Shown here one piece after another: positions 1-5,654 of a DNA stretch of 5,654 bases. Below the pieces are notes generated by a model, which worked only from the letters and a program-made list of their open reading frames with translations, did no database searches and was not told the DNA's origin. Origin of the DNA: Anaerolineae bacterium (GTDB taxonomy: Bacteria; Chloroflexota; Anaerolineae; UBA1429); NCBI GenBank assembly GCA_016928125.1, contig JAFGLK010000488.1, forward strand, positions 1 through 5,654, in the 5' to 3' direction. How positions within the stretch are numbered: the first letter of the stretch is position 1; each line of letters opens with the position of its first letter. Position numbers and translations under genes: made by a program.

Positions 1-28
1 GAACAGGGCAGGGGAGCGACTGATTTGT

Positions 29-523
29 CTAGGCTTCGCGTTCTTTGAGGAGCCGCTGCAATCGGCGATCGGACTCGCGCTCGGCGATGGCCTCACGCTT
101 GTCGTACGTGTGCTTGCCCTTAGCCAGGCCGATCTCCACCTTGGCCCGGTTATCCTTAAGATAGAGCCTCAGCGGGACAATCGTAAAGCCCCGCTGCTCC
201 GACTTGACGAGCCAGCGTGTGATCTCGCGCCGATGCATCAGCAGCTTGCGATCGCGGCGCGGATCGTGATCCTGATAGCTGGCTTGAGCATAGCCGGCGA
301 TGTGCATGCCGATCAGCCAGGCTTCGCCATCGCGCACGGTGACATAGCTGTCTCGCAAGTTCACCCGCCCTGCGCGCACCGACTTGATCTCCGAGCCCAC
401 CAGCACGATGCCCGCCTCCAAGGTCTCGGAGATGAAATAGTCGTGATAGGCCTTGCGATTGGTCGCGATCAGGCGGTTCCCGCCTCGCACTTTATCTCCG
501 GCCTGACCACTCTTTCTCGGCAT
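29..523 (-). CDS. smpB: SsrA-binding protein SmpB
   Basis: SmpB binds tmRNA and brings it to ribosomes stalled on broken mRNA. The nascent chain is then tagged for degradation and the ribosome released. It acts in the cytoplasm. The 164-residue product has the usual family length and motifs in order: NRKAYHDYFI (22-31), an EAGIVLVGSEIKSVR block (36-50), DPRRDRKLLMH (87-97), VPLRLY (116-121) and AKGKHTYDKRE (134-144). A basic, charged C-terminal tail follows (about 141-164), which in the family enters the mRNA channel of the stalled ribosome. The ATG at 523 was chosen because homology begins just after it. The frame stays open to 742, but those 73 extra codons lie inside the protease gene and encode unrelated sequence. 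A GGGAGAG ribosome binding site at 540-534 lies 10 bases upstream, inside the end of the preceding gene, which suggests translational coupling. The stop is TAG. Identification is firm. Confidence 0.97.
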   Translation of the reverse strand: MPRKSGQAGDKVRGGNRLIATNRKAYHDYFISETLEAGIVLVGSEIKSVRAGRVNLRDSYVTVRDGEAWLIGMHIAGYAQASYQDHDPRRDRKLLMHRREITRWLVKSEQRGFTIVPLRLYLKDNRAKVEIGLAKGKHTYDKREAIAERESDRRLQRLLKEREA

Positions 524-530
524 GACGAGT

Positions 531-1802
531 TCACTCTCCCTCTCGCAAGTACTCGATGGCCCGCGCCAGTTGAGGGTCGCGGCCAGCCGCGCTGTCTTCG
601 GCCGTGTACTCGACCACGATGTCCGGCTCAATCCCTGCGCCATCGAGGTGAGCTCCACTGGGGAGCAGCCATCTGGCGATGGTAACGCGCAGGCTGGACC
701 CATCGGCCAACTCGTGGGTGTTTTGCACTGAGCCCTTGCCAAAGGTGCGTTGGCCGATCAGCATGCCGCGCTCGTTGTCCCGAAGCGCGCCGGCCACGAT
801 CTCCGAGGCGCTGGCACTGCCTGCGTCGACCAACACCACCAGCGGCACGTTCAGCGCAAGACCGGTCCGACGCACACGATACTCCTGGGTAGCCTCGCCG
901 CGCTCCTGCTCTTGCAGAATGAGTGTACCCTTGGGCAAGAATTCGCTGGCGACCTCGACCGCCATCTCGAGATAGCCGCCAGGGTTGCTTCGTAGATCGA
1001 GAACCAGGCCCTCAGGGTCCTGCTTCAAGGCTTCTGTTAACGCCTCGCGCAGGCGTTTGTGCGCGATCGCGTTGAACTCGCGCAAGCGGACATGGACGAT
1101 GTTATCCTCTGTCACTTCCACTTCCACGGTGACGATCTCTACCTTGCGTCGCTCAATGGGAACCAGGAACGGCTCGGAGACACCCTCGCGTTCCACGAGC
1201 AGACGCACGATCGTGCCCTCCGGGCCGCGGATGAGCGAGATCGCCTCCAGCACCGCCAAGCCTTCAATCTTCACGCCATCGACCTCTAGGATCACGTCGC
1301 CGGGCTGCAGGCCTGCCTCAAGGGCCGGGCTGTTGGGCAGGGGCTTGACGATGAGCAACTGCCCATCGACCATGTCCACTGTCGCGCCGATGCCCTCGAT
1401 CGAGCCCTGCATATCCTCATCCATGATCGCCGCAAAGACCGGCTCGACAAAGGCCGTATGTGGGTCGCCCAGGGAAGAGACCATGCCCGACGCCGCCCCA
1501 TGGATCATCTCGTCGTCCTCGATCGCCCTGGGATCGATATACTCGCGCTCCAGGATGTCCCAGATATCCCAGAGGATCTGAGCCCGCTCCTCGCGCGAGA
1601 CCGCGGTCTCCTGCGCTGCCCTCTGGGGCGCAATGCTAGCGACGGCTGCGCGCACCTCGGCGCCTGCGAACCACATGGTGCCGACCCCTGCCGCGAACCC
1701 GACCACCACGATCACCATAGCCGCAACCAACCGCACAACCAGTTTCAGTAGGACCTGGCTGTAGGCGTGGGACCGAGGCCCCATCGTGTGTTCCTGTTCC
1801 AT
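531..1802 (-). CDS. ctpA: Membrane-anchored S41 carboxyl-terminal processing protease (CtpA/Prc family)
   Basis: Serine protease of the tail-specific (CtpA/CtpB/Prc) family, which recognises exposed C-termini outside the cytoplasm. The 423-residue product has one membrane segment at about 18-45 that acts as a signal anchor. A helical segment follows (about 70-115), then a PDZ domain (about 133-207, opening GSIEGIGATV and containing LQPGDVILEVDG), then the S41 catalytic domain (about 230-398) with LDLRSNPGGYL. By alignment with the known CtpB set, the catalytic residues are Ser331 in GSASASEI, Lys356 in GQRTFGKGSVQ (25 residues later) and Gln360; all are present. The start is not settled. ATG at 1802 is preferred as the longer form preceded by a GA-rich stretch; a GTG lies directly before it at 1805, and ATG at 1784 has a better AGGA site 7 bases upstream. 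All three keep the anchor. A likely promoter lies at 1892-1920. The stop is 7 bases from smpB, so the two probably form an operon. Family is certain; the specific name ctpA is by class. Confidence 0.93.
   Translation of the reverse strand: MEQEHTMGPRSHAYSQVLLKLVVRLVAAMVIVVVGFAAGVGTMWFAGAEVRAAVASIAPQRAAQETAVSREERAQILWDIWDILEREYIDPRAIEDDEMIHGAASGMVSSLGDPHTAFVEPVFAAIMDEDMQGSIEGIGATVDMVDGQLLIVKPLPNSPALEAGLQPGDVILEVDGVKIEGLAVLEAISLIRGPEGTIVRLLVEREGVSEPFLVPIERRKVEIVTVEVEVTEDNIVHVRLREFNAIAHKRLREALTEALKQDPEGLVLDLRSNPGGYLEMAVEVASEFLPKGTLILQEQERGEATQEYRVRRTGLALNVPLVVLVDAGSASASEIVAGALRDNERGMLIGQRTFGKGSVQNTHELADGSSLRVTIARWLLPSGAHLDGAGIEPDIVVEYTAEDSAAGRDPQLARAIEYLREGE
534..540 (-). promoter_or_regulatory. 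smpB ribosome binding site inside ctpA
   Basis: GGGAGAG on the minus strand ends 10 bases before the smpB ATG at 523. It is part of the last codons (Arg-Glu-Gly-Glu) of the upstream protease gene, whose TGA follows directly. This placement fixes the smpB start and implies that ribosomes finishing the protease can reinitiate on smpB. Confidence 0.6.
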
Positions 1803-1891
1803 CACGTCTCTATCTCTCTCTCAGGCGCCCTGAATCCAAGACGAGGGACCCATAGACGCCCAAGAAACCTGAATGATACAGTCAACAAACA

Positions 1892-1920
1892 AGTATACCA
1901 GATTGGTCTTCCCTTGCCCA
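1892..1920 (-). promoter_or_regulatory. Putative sigma70-type promoter for ctpA-smpB
   Basis: On the minus strand TGGGCA (1920-1915, four of six matches to TTGACA) is followed after 17 bases by TATACT (1897-1892, five of six to TATAAT). A TGG directly before the -10 makes an extended TGnTATACT element (1900-1892). The predicted transcript would begin near 1885 and leave a leader of about 80 bases before the protease start. It sits in the only sizeable gap of the window and points at the protease. It is seen by eye only; chance similarity is possible, and the host sigma factor consensus is unknown. Confidence 0.5.
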
Positions 1921-1924
1921 ATCT

Positions 1925-1961
1925 CGAGGAGGGCGCCACTTGGTTGTGTGCGGCGTCCTCG
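1925..1961 (-). other. Inverted repeat between transporter operon and ctpA (possible terminator or operator)
   Basis: CGAGGA plus CGCC pairs with GGCG plus TCCTCG, giving a 10-base-pair stem with a 14-base loop and a 3-base bulge. It lies 70 to 106 bases beyond the permease stop and ends 4 bases before the -35 box of the putative ctpA promoter. No T-rich run follows on either strand, so it is not a standard intrinsic terminator. It could end or attenuate the transporter transcript, bind a regulator, or have no role. Confidence 0.3.
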
Positions 1962-2003
1962 AAGGCATGCCAGGGGACGGCGACGGTTCAGAAGGGGAAG
2001 TGC

Positions 2004-2021
2004 CATTTGACATAACAAATG
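2004..2021. other. Small perfect dyad CATTTG-N6-CAAATG
   Basis: A perfect 6-base inverted repeat with a 6-base A/T-rich centre (ACATAA on the plus strand) lies 9 bases beyond the permease stop codon. The arms are too short and A/T-rich for a strong hairpin, so a protein-binding dyad is as likely as an RNA structure. Such short dyads also arise by chance. Confidence 0.2.
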
Positions 2022-2030
2022 AGGCCCCAT

Positions 2031-4283
2031 CTACTCGTAGCGTAGCGCCTCAACGGGACGAAGACGAGTGGCACGCCACGCGGGATAGAGCCCGCCCAGC
2101 ACGCCCAACGCCACGCAAAGTGCCAGCCCCTGCAGCACAAGCTCCGGCGTGACGATGAACATCTCGCGATACAGGCCCATCGAGGGTAGGGCCCTGAACA
2201 CACGCACCAAGATGAGCGTAGCACCTATGGCCAGTAGGCCGCTCAGGAAGGTGAGCGTGAGCCCCTCTGCCAGGATTTGCCTGAGTACCATAAAACTTGT
2301 CCAGCCTACGGATCTGAGAACGCCGATCTCGCGTGTACGTTCGTGGATGCTCATGATCATCGTGTTCATCAGGGCGATAGCGCCCACAATGGCCGTCAGG
2401 ACATAGATGCCGCCGATCATATCTCGCGACGTCTGCATATCCGGCAGGTTCTCTGTGAACTCTGCGCTTTTGGAGAAAAGCAGCTCGGGGTACATGGTCG
2501 CCAGCTCAGCCAAAACAGCATCTGTCCGGTTGGGGTTCTCAAGCTTGATCTGGATGGCCATCACCTGGCGGGGTTTGTTCAACAGACGTTGCGCCTCGCG
2601 CAGTTCGATCGTGGCGCCGGTATCCTCAAACGGACTGCCCGTGGCGATGATGCCCACGACGCTGAACTGCGTGTTGAGCATCTCGATTCGGTCCCCGACG
2701 CTCTTATCGTGTTGCGCCGCGGCTTTCCAGCCCAACAGGCATTGGCGACGGCCGGTCAGAAGAGAGCCCTCGCGCAGGATGCGCGGATTGAGAGCTGGAT
2801 CCGTGCGCGCACGGGCCGTCACAACGAAGAATGGGTCGCCGGAGATGCTCACGACGCTAAAGATCAGCCCAGTCACGCGCCTCACCTCGGGAAGCGCCTC
2901 GATACGCCGCTGGTCACGCTCACCGATGGTGCTGAGTGAGGTGTCGGGCTGATCCGCCTCCACGGCGGTGATCTCGCTGCCAGTCATGAGCCGGTTGAAG
3001 CCGTTCACAGCCCCCTCACCGATGCTCCCGATCAGCATCATGGCCAGCACGGCAATGCCCACGCCAAGCAGCGTCAAGATGGTGCGCGTGCGCTGGCGCA
3101 TGAGGCTTTGGAGGGCCATGCCACCGATGGGCAGGCGACGGGTCGGGCCAGCGGCGGAGCCCCCATCGTAATGGAGGGCCTCGATGGGGGCTAGTTGCGC
3201 CGCGTGCCAGGCCGGATAGAGCCCCCCCGTGATGCCTAATAGGAGAGCCATGCTCATGGCCTGGGCGATCAACGCGGCCGGGATATCTGCGCGCGTCAGG
3301 CCCGCCATGGCCGGGGAGTTGGCGGCCAGCCATGTGAGTCCGGCGCCGGCCCCCAGACCGAGTAGTCCGCCCACGATCCCCAGGACGAGGGACTCGCCGA
3401 GAATCATGCGCAACACGCGCCAGCGAGACCACCCCACCGCACGGAGGACCCCTATCTCACGGGTGCGCTCGAACACGCTCATGAGCATGGTGTTCATCAT
3501 GCCCACACCACCCACGAGGGCCGCGATCAGAGCGACGCCCCAGGCGTAACTGTCGAGCAGCTCGAGCATCTCGCGCAACATGCTGCCGGCCTCAGTGCCG
3601 GCGATCTCGACATCGTCCGGGAGCAAACGGCGCAGCCTGACCTCAAACTGGTCTGCGCGCTGGGGGTTCCGCAGTTGGATGCTCACAAACATCACTTGGC
3701 GTGGCATCTCAGCCAGGGTCTGGGCGTCATCCAGAGAGACTACGGCGCCCGAGTCCTCCATCGCGACGCCGGTTTCGTAGACGCCCACCACGCGGAAGGT
3801 CGTCTCCTCCAGCCGCACCGTATCGCCCACGGTCCTGTCCAATTTGTCGGCCGCCACCTTGCCCAGCAGAATCGGCTTGCCGCCACGCCGCGTGCGCTCT
3901 TCGCCGAGAGGCACGCCAGCCACGATCCTAAAGTGGTCGATCGCGGGCTGGTCGGGCTCATAGCCATAGACAAAGAAAAAAGGCGCGCCCGGCACGGCCG
4001 CCATGGTATAGAGCATACCCGATGCCGAGCGCACCTCAGGCATGCGACGCACATCCTCAAGAACCTGAGCGTCAAAGCCGGTGCCCAGGGTGAACGCTTG
4101 TCCTGGGCCCTGCAGAGCCTGAAGCGTCAGGTCACCGCCTGAGCGGCCAATCGACTCGGAATAGTTCGCTACGATCCCTTTGGAGAGGGCCACCAAGGAG
4201 ACGATCGCAGCGATCCCGATGGCGATGCCGGAGATCGTGAGCAGGGTGCGGGTTCTGCGTCGCAGCAGGGATCGGATCAACAC
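2031..4283 (-). CDS. ABC transporter permease, tandem fused MacB/FtsX-type (two complete halves)
   Basis: Inner-membrane permease of a type VII (MacB/LolC/FtsX-like) ABC system. The 750-residue product contains two full permeases in series. Half 1 (1-373) has a membrane helix at about 13-35, an extracytoplasmic MacB-type domain (about 40-240), and three helices near 246-268, 294-318 and 336-358. Half 2 (389-750) repeats this, with helices near 402-421, 623-645, 668-692 and 715-735. The cytoplasmic coupling motif [14 protein letters not shown] (272-285) recurs at 648-661 with one change, and YPAW..A....P.EAL (356-370, 733-747) closes each half. A hydrophilic linker (374-388) joins them. With four helices per half, both halves keep the same orientation, so one chain could replace the usual permease dimer. 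The start is GTG at 4283, supported by AGGAGA 7 bases upstream and by homology beginning at residue 1. The gene follows the ATPase by 27 bases. Substrate is unknown: MacB homologues export macrolides, toxins or lipoproteins, and FtsX-like ones transmit signals. Confidence 0.93.
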   Translation of the reverse strand: MLIRSLLRRRTRTLLTISGIAIGIAAIVSLVALSKGIVANYSESIGRSGGDLTLQALQGPGQAFTLGTGFDAQVLEDVRRMPEVRSASGMLYTMAAVPGAPFFFVYGYEPDQPAIDHFRIVAGVPLGEERTRRGGKPILLGKVAADKLDRTVGDTVRLEETTFRVVGVYETGVAMEDSGAVVSLDDAQTLAEMPRQVMFVSIQLRNPQRADQFEVRLRRLLPDDVEIAGTEAGSMLREMLELLDSYAWGVALIAALVGGVGMMNTMLMSVFERTREIGVLRAVGWSRWRVLRMILGESLVLGIVGGLLGLGAGAGLTWLAANSPAMAGLTRADIPAALIAQAMSMALLLGITGGLYPAWHAAQLAPIEALHYDGGSAAGPTRRLPIGGMALQSLMRQRTRTILTLLGVGIAVLAMMLIGSIGEGAVNGFNRLMTGSEITAVEADQPDTSLSTIGERDQRRIEALPEVRRVTGLIFSVVSISGDPFFVVTARARTDPALNPRILREGSLLTGRRQCLLGWKAAAQHDKSVGDRIEMLNTQFSVVGIIATGSPFEDTGATIELREAQRLLNKPRQVMAIQIKLENPNRTDAVLAELATMYPELLFSKSAEFTENLPDMQTSRDMIGGIYVLTAIVGAIALMNTMIMSIHERTREIGVLRSVGWTSFMVLRQILAEGLTLTFLSGLLAIGATLILVRVFRALPSMGLYREMFIVTPELVLQGLALCVALGVLGGLYPAWRATRLRPVEALRYE

Positions 4284-4290
4284 GGGCGTC

Positions 4291-4296
4291 TCTCCT
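4291..4296 (-). promoter_or_regulatory. Ribosome binding site of the fused permease
   Basis: AGGAGA on the minus strand lies 7 bases before the GTG at 4283 and decides this non-ATG start. It overlaps the 10-base palindrome CCTGATCAGG (4294-4303), next to a short AGGG-AAAA-CCCT inverted repeat (4301-4312) at the ATPase stop. Either could weakly fold the site, though both are very short. Confidence 0.65.
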
Positions 4297-4310
4297 GATC
4301 AGGGAAAACC

Positions 4311-5168
4311 CTATCGCAAGCTATCCAGGAGCTCGGCCAGCTGGCGGGCCGTCTCAGTTAGCTGGCCTTGGTGGACCACCGGGTATCCGGTCAGAGCCTC
4401 AATATCCCCACCGATCAGCATCTCGCCAAAACCAGAGTGTGCCAGCGCACGCAAATCCTCGGTCAAGGGATCTCCAACCTGGTGCTCATCCACGATGCGT
4501 CCATCCTGCATGGACAGGATGCGTCGGGTGCGACGTGCCACTTCGCGATCATGCGTCACGATGAGGATGGTCGCGCCGTGCTCCCGGTTGAGGCTGACGA
4601 GAAGATCCATGAGCTCGCCGCCACTCGCGGTGTCGAGGTTGCCCGTGGGCTCGTCCGCGAGGATCAGCTTCGGGTCGTTGGCGAGGGCCCGGGCGATGGC
4701 CACGCGCTGGCGTTGCCCGCCAGAGAGCTGGCTGGGCAGATGGCGCTCGCGGTCGGAGAGACCCACCAGAGCCAACAGAGCCCTCCCGCGGCGCCTTCGC
4801 TCTCGAGCGCCCATGCGTTGCCCGCGCAAGGGCACCTCGACATTCTCCAGCGCCGTGAGGGTAGGGATGAGGTTGTGCATCTGGAAAACAAAGCCCACCG
4901 CCTGCGAGCGAAAGTGATCTAGATTCCGGATCTGTGCCAGGTCCTGCCCATTCACGATAACGCGTCCCGAGGTGGGAACGTCCAACGCGCCCAGCATGTT
5001 CAGCAGCGTCGACTTGCCGCTACCGGATGGCCCCATCACCGCGACCATGTCGCCCGCAGCGATCTCGAGGTTCACGTCGTCCAGGGCTCGCACCTGGACC
5101 CGAGTGCCGTACACCTTGGTGAGATGCTCGGTGCGTACGACTGGCTGCTCCTTGCACGTCGCGCTCAT
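4311..5168 (-). CDS. ABC transporter ATP-binding protein (MacB/LolD class) with C-terminal extension
   Basis: Cytoplasmic ATPase that powers the adjacent permease. Numbering is from the ATG at 5168 (285 residues). Visible motifs are Walker [10 protein letters not shown] (46-54), the Q-loop Gln96 within [17 protein letters not shown] (a LolD/MacB-type stretch), signature LSGGQ (148-152), Walker B with Asp172 and catalytic Glu173, D-loop NLD (177-179) and the switch His206. All are intact, so the enzyme should be active. The standard domain ends near residue 228. About 55 further residues follow, which members of this class of around 225-235 residues lack; no motif is recognised in them. Two starts compete. 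The GTG at 5174 overlaps the adaptor stop as GTGA, but its GAGGT site is only 4 bases away. The ATG at 5168 has the same site at 10 bases and is preferred. Tight packing marks one operon with its neighbours. Confidence 0.95.
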   Translation of the reverse strand: MSATCKEQPVVRTEHLTKVYGTRVQVRALDDVNLEIAAGDMVAVMGPSGSGKSTLLNMLGALDVPTSGRVIVNGQDLAQIRNLDHFRSQAVGFVFQMHNLIPTLTALENVEVPLRGQRMGARERRRRGRALLALVGLSDRERHLPSQLSGGQRQRVAIARALANDPKLILADEPTGNLDTASGGELMDLLVSLNREHGATILIVTHDREVARRTRRILSMQDGRIVDEHQVGDPLTEDLRALAHSGFGEMLIGGDIEALTGYPVVHQGQLTETARQLAELLDSLR

Positions 5169-5170
5169 AG

Positions 5171-5654
5171 TCACTTGACCTCGATATCTACAAAGGCAGT
5201 CATGCCCCAGCGCAAACGTGGATGCTTCTCGAGCGGCGCAATGGTCACCGTGTAGGCAGTACCACCCAGCGCACTGCCCGCCTTGAGCGCCACTCGCTCG
5301 ACGATGCCCGAGAGCTCCACGTCCGGCAGCGCATCGAACGTCAAGCGGACGGCCGCACCAGGGACGACCCGGGCTACGTCGATCTCATCCAGATCGGTCG
5401 TTTCCACATACAGGTCCGAGAGATCGCCCAGGAAGATGCGGGGCTGGCCTGTGGTCACCCATTCTCCGACCCTCAGGTCGAGCTCCGCGATGGTGCCGGC
5501 GAATGGGGCGTGAAGCTCCGTCTTGCCCCAAGCCTGGTGTGCACGCTTGAGGGAAGCCTCAGCCTGACGAACCTGTGCATCCGCCACAGCCAGCTCCTCC
5601 GCCGACGCCCCGAGCTGCGCGACGGCTAGCTCGGCTTCGGCTAGCTCGACGCGC
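5171..5654 (-). CDS. Periplasmic adaptor / HlyD-MacA family subunit, C-terminal part (cut by window edge)
   Basis: Membrane-fusion or adaptor subunit that would sit on the outer face of the transporter. Only the last 160 or so codons are in the window; the frame is open to base 5654 and the true start lies beyond it. The visible part begins with an Ala/Glu/Leu-rich stretch (ELAEAELAVAQ, then ADAQVRQAEASLKRAHQAW), the returning helix of the family's coiled-coil hairpin. The second half of the lipoyl domain follows (LHAPFAGTIAELDLRVGEW), then a beta-barrel (LYVETTDLDEIDVARVVPG, VRLTFDALPD), ending in a membrane-proximal strand (LRWGMTAFVDIEVK). This domain order is typical of MacA/HlyD. Its TGA lies 2 bases before the ATPase ATG, and the three genes form one transport unit. 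No TolC-like gene is visible. A GTG at 5587 is internal to the coiled coil and is not the start. Confidence 0.88.
   Translation of the reverse strand, partial: RVELAEAELAVAQLGASAEELAVADAQVRQAEASLKRAHQAWGKTELHAPFAGTIAELDLRVGEWVTTGQPRIFLGDLSDLYVETTDLDEIDVARVVPGAAVRLTFDALPDVELSGIVERVALKAGSALGGTAYTVTIAPLEKHPRLRWGMTAFVDIEVK
5178..5182 (-). promoter_or_regulatory. Ribosome binding site of the ABC ATPase gene
   Basis: GAGGT on the minus strand falls inside the last sense codons of the adaptor gene (Glu-Val-Lys-stop). It is 10 bases from the ATG at 5168 and only 4 from the GTG at 5174, which favours the ATG. Its position implies translational coupling of the ATPase to the adaptor. Confidence 0.5.
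5623..5648. repeat. Short 11-base direct repeat in the adaptor coiled coil
   Basis: CGGCTAGCTCG occurs at 5623-5633 and again at 5638-5648, a 15-base period equal to five codons. It encodes the repeated ELAEA/ELAVA pattern of the coiled-coil helix. It is best explained as local slippage duplication or biased sequence in a helical repeat. Confidence 0.4.

Noticed and set aside
1..28. Terminator or ssrA (tmRNA) gene just downstream of smpB
   Set aside because: Only 28 bases are available, with no inverted repeat, T-run or recognisable tmRNA sequence; anything beyond lies outside the window.
110..685. Open frame on the plus strand opposite smpB and the end of the protease gene
   Set aside because: Opposite two firmly identified genes; composition is typical of a high-GC antisense shadow, with no recognisable domain.
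524..742. N-terminal extension of smpB to an upstream start at 742 in the same frame
   Set aside because: The extra 73 codons overlap the catalytic-domain end of the protease gene, encode Ser/Pro/Arg-rich sequence unrelated to SmpB, and a normal start with a ribosome binding site exists at 523.
985..1581. 198-codon open frame on the plus strand opposite the protease
   Set aside because: Very Ser/Thr/Arg-rich low-complexity product, as expected from the reverse complement of a high-GC gene; it lies wholly within a conserved coding region.
1880..1885. TTGACT on the minus strand as a second -35 box
   Set aside because: No -10-like hexamer occurs 15 to 19 bases downstream; it falls about where the transcript from the better promoter would begin.
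1821..2030. Small 69-codon open frame in the minus-strand intergenic gap
   Set aside because: It begins directly at the permease stop, has no convincing ribosome binding site or domain, and overlaps the promoter and inverted repeats.
2277..2939. 220-codon open frame on the plus strand opposite the permease
   Set aside because: Antisense shadow of half 2 of the permease, with no domain and no supported ribosome binding site.
3117..3119. Internal ATG at the start of permease half 2 as a separate gene start
   Set aside because: The only purine-rich stretch (GGTGG) is one base from the ATG, too close to serve. The frame runs unbroken from half 1 through the linker, so one fused protein is the simpler reading.
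4180..4917. 245-codon open frame on the plus strand opposite the ATPase
   Set aside because: Antisense shadow of the ATPase, whose motifs are all intact; the product is Arg/Ser-rich without recognisable features.

Overview
The window reads as an ordinary bacterial chromosome segment of fairly high G+C (roughly 60% by eye). All five genes lie on the minus strand, so transcription runs from high to low coordinates. No RNA gene, insertion sequence, CRISPR array or phage signal is visible. The organism cannot be named from this window. The gene content (an FtsX/MacB-type transporter, a membrane-anchored carboxyl-terminal protease, then smpB) and the lack of an outer-membrane channel gene would fit a high-GC monoderm-like lineage such as Chloroflexota. 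That is a weak inference from gene neighbourhood, not a sequence match.

Layout in transcription order. (1) 5654-5171 is the C-terminal 160 or so codons of a periplasmic adaptor (HlyD/MacA type), cut by the window edge. (2) 5168-4311 is the ATP-binding subunit of an ABC exporter of the MacB/LolD class, with an unusual C-terminal extension of about 55 residues. (3) 4283-2031 is the permease, a 750-residue protein made of two complete MacB-like permeases fused head to tail. These three genes are packed with gaps of 2 and 27 bases and form one operon for a MacAB-like export or mechanotransmission complex. (4) A 228-base intergenic stretch (1803-2030) holds a plausible sigma70-type promoter with an extended -10 element and two inverted repeats. 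(5) 1802-531 is a membrane-anchored S41 carboxyl-terminal processing protease with an intact Ser/Lys/Gln catalytic set. (6) 523-29 is SmpB, the tmRNA partner of trans-translation. It starts 7 bases after the protease stop, with its ribosome binding site inside the last protease codons.

How the genes work together. The transporter trio should assemble as two ATPase subunits on one fused permease, with the adaptor extending the extracytoplasmic part. The substrate cannot be read from sequence. The protease and smpB are probably co-transcribed and translationally coupled. This pairing makes biological sense, because the E. coli member of this protease family (Tsp/Prc) degrades exported proteins carrying the SsrA tag that SmpB and tmRNA add.

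Nothing here amounts to a clearly new biological system. The points most worth a second look are the fully duplicated permease, the ATPase tail, and the protease-smpB coupling.
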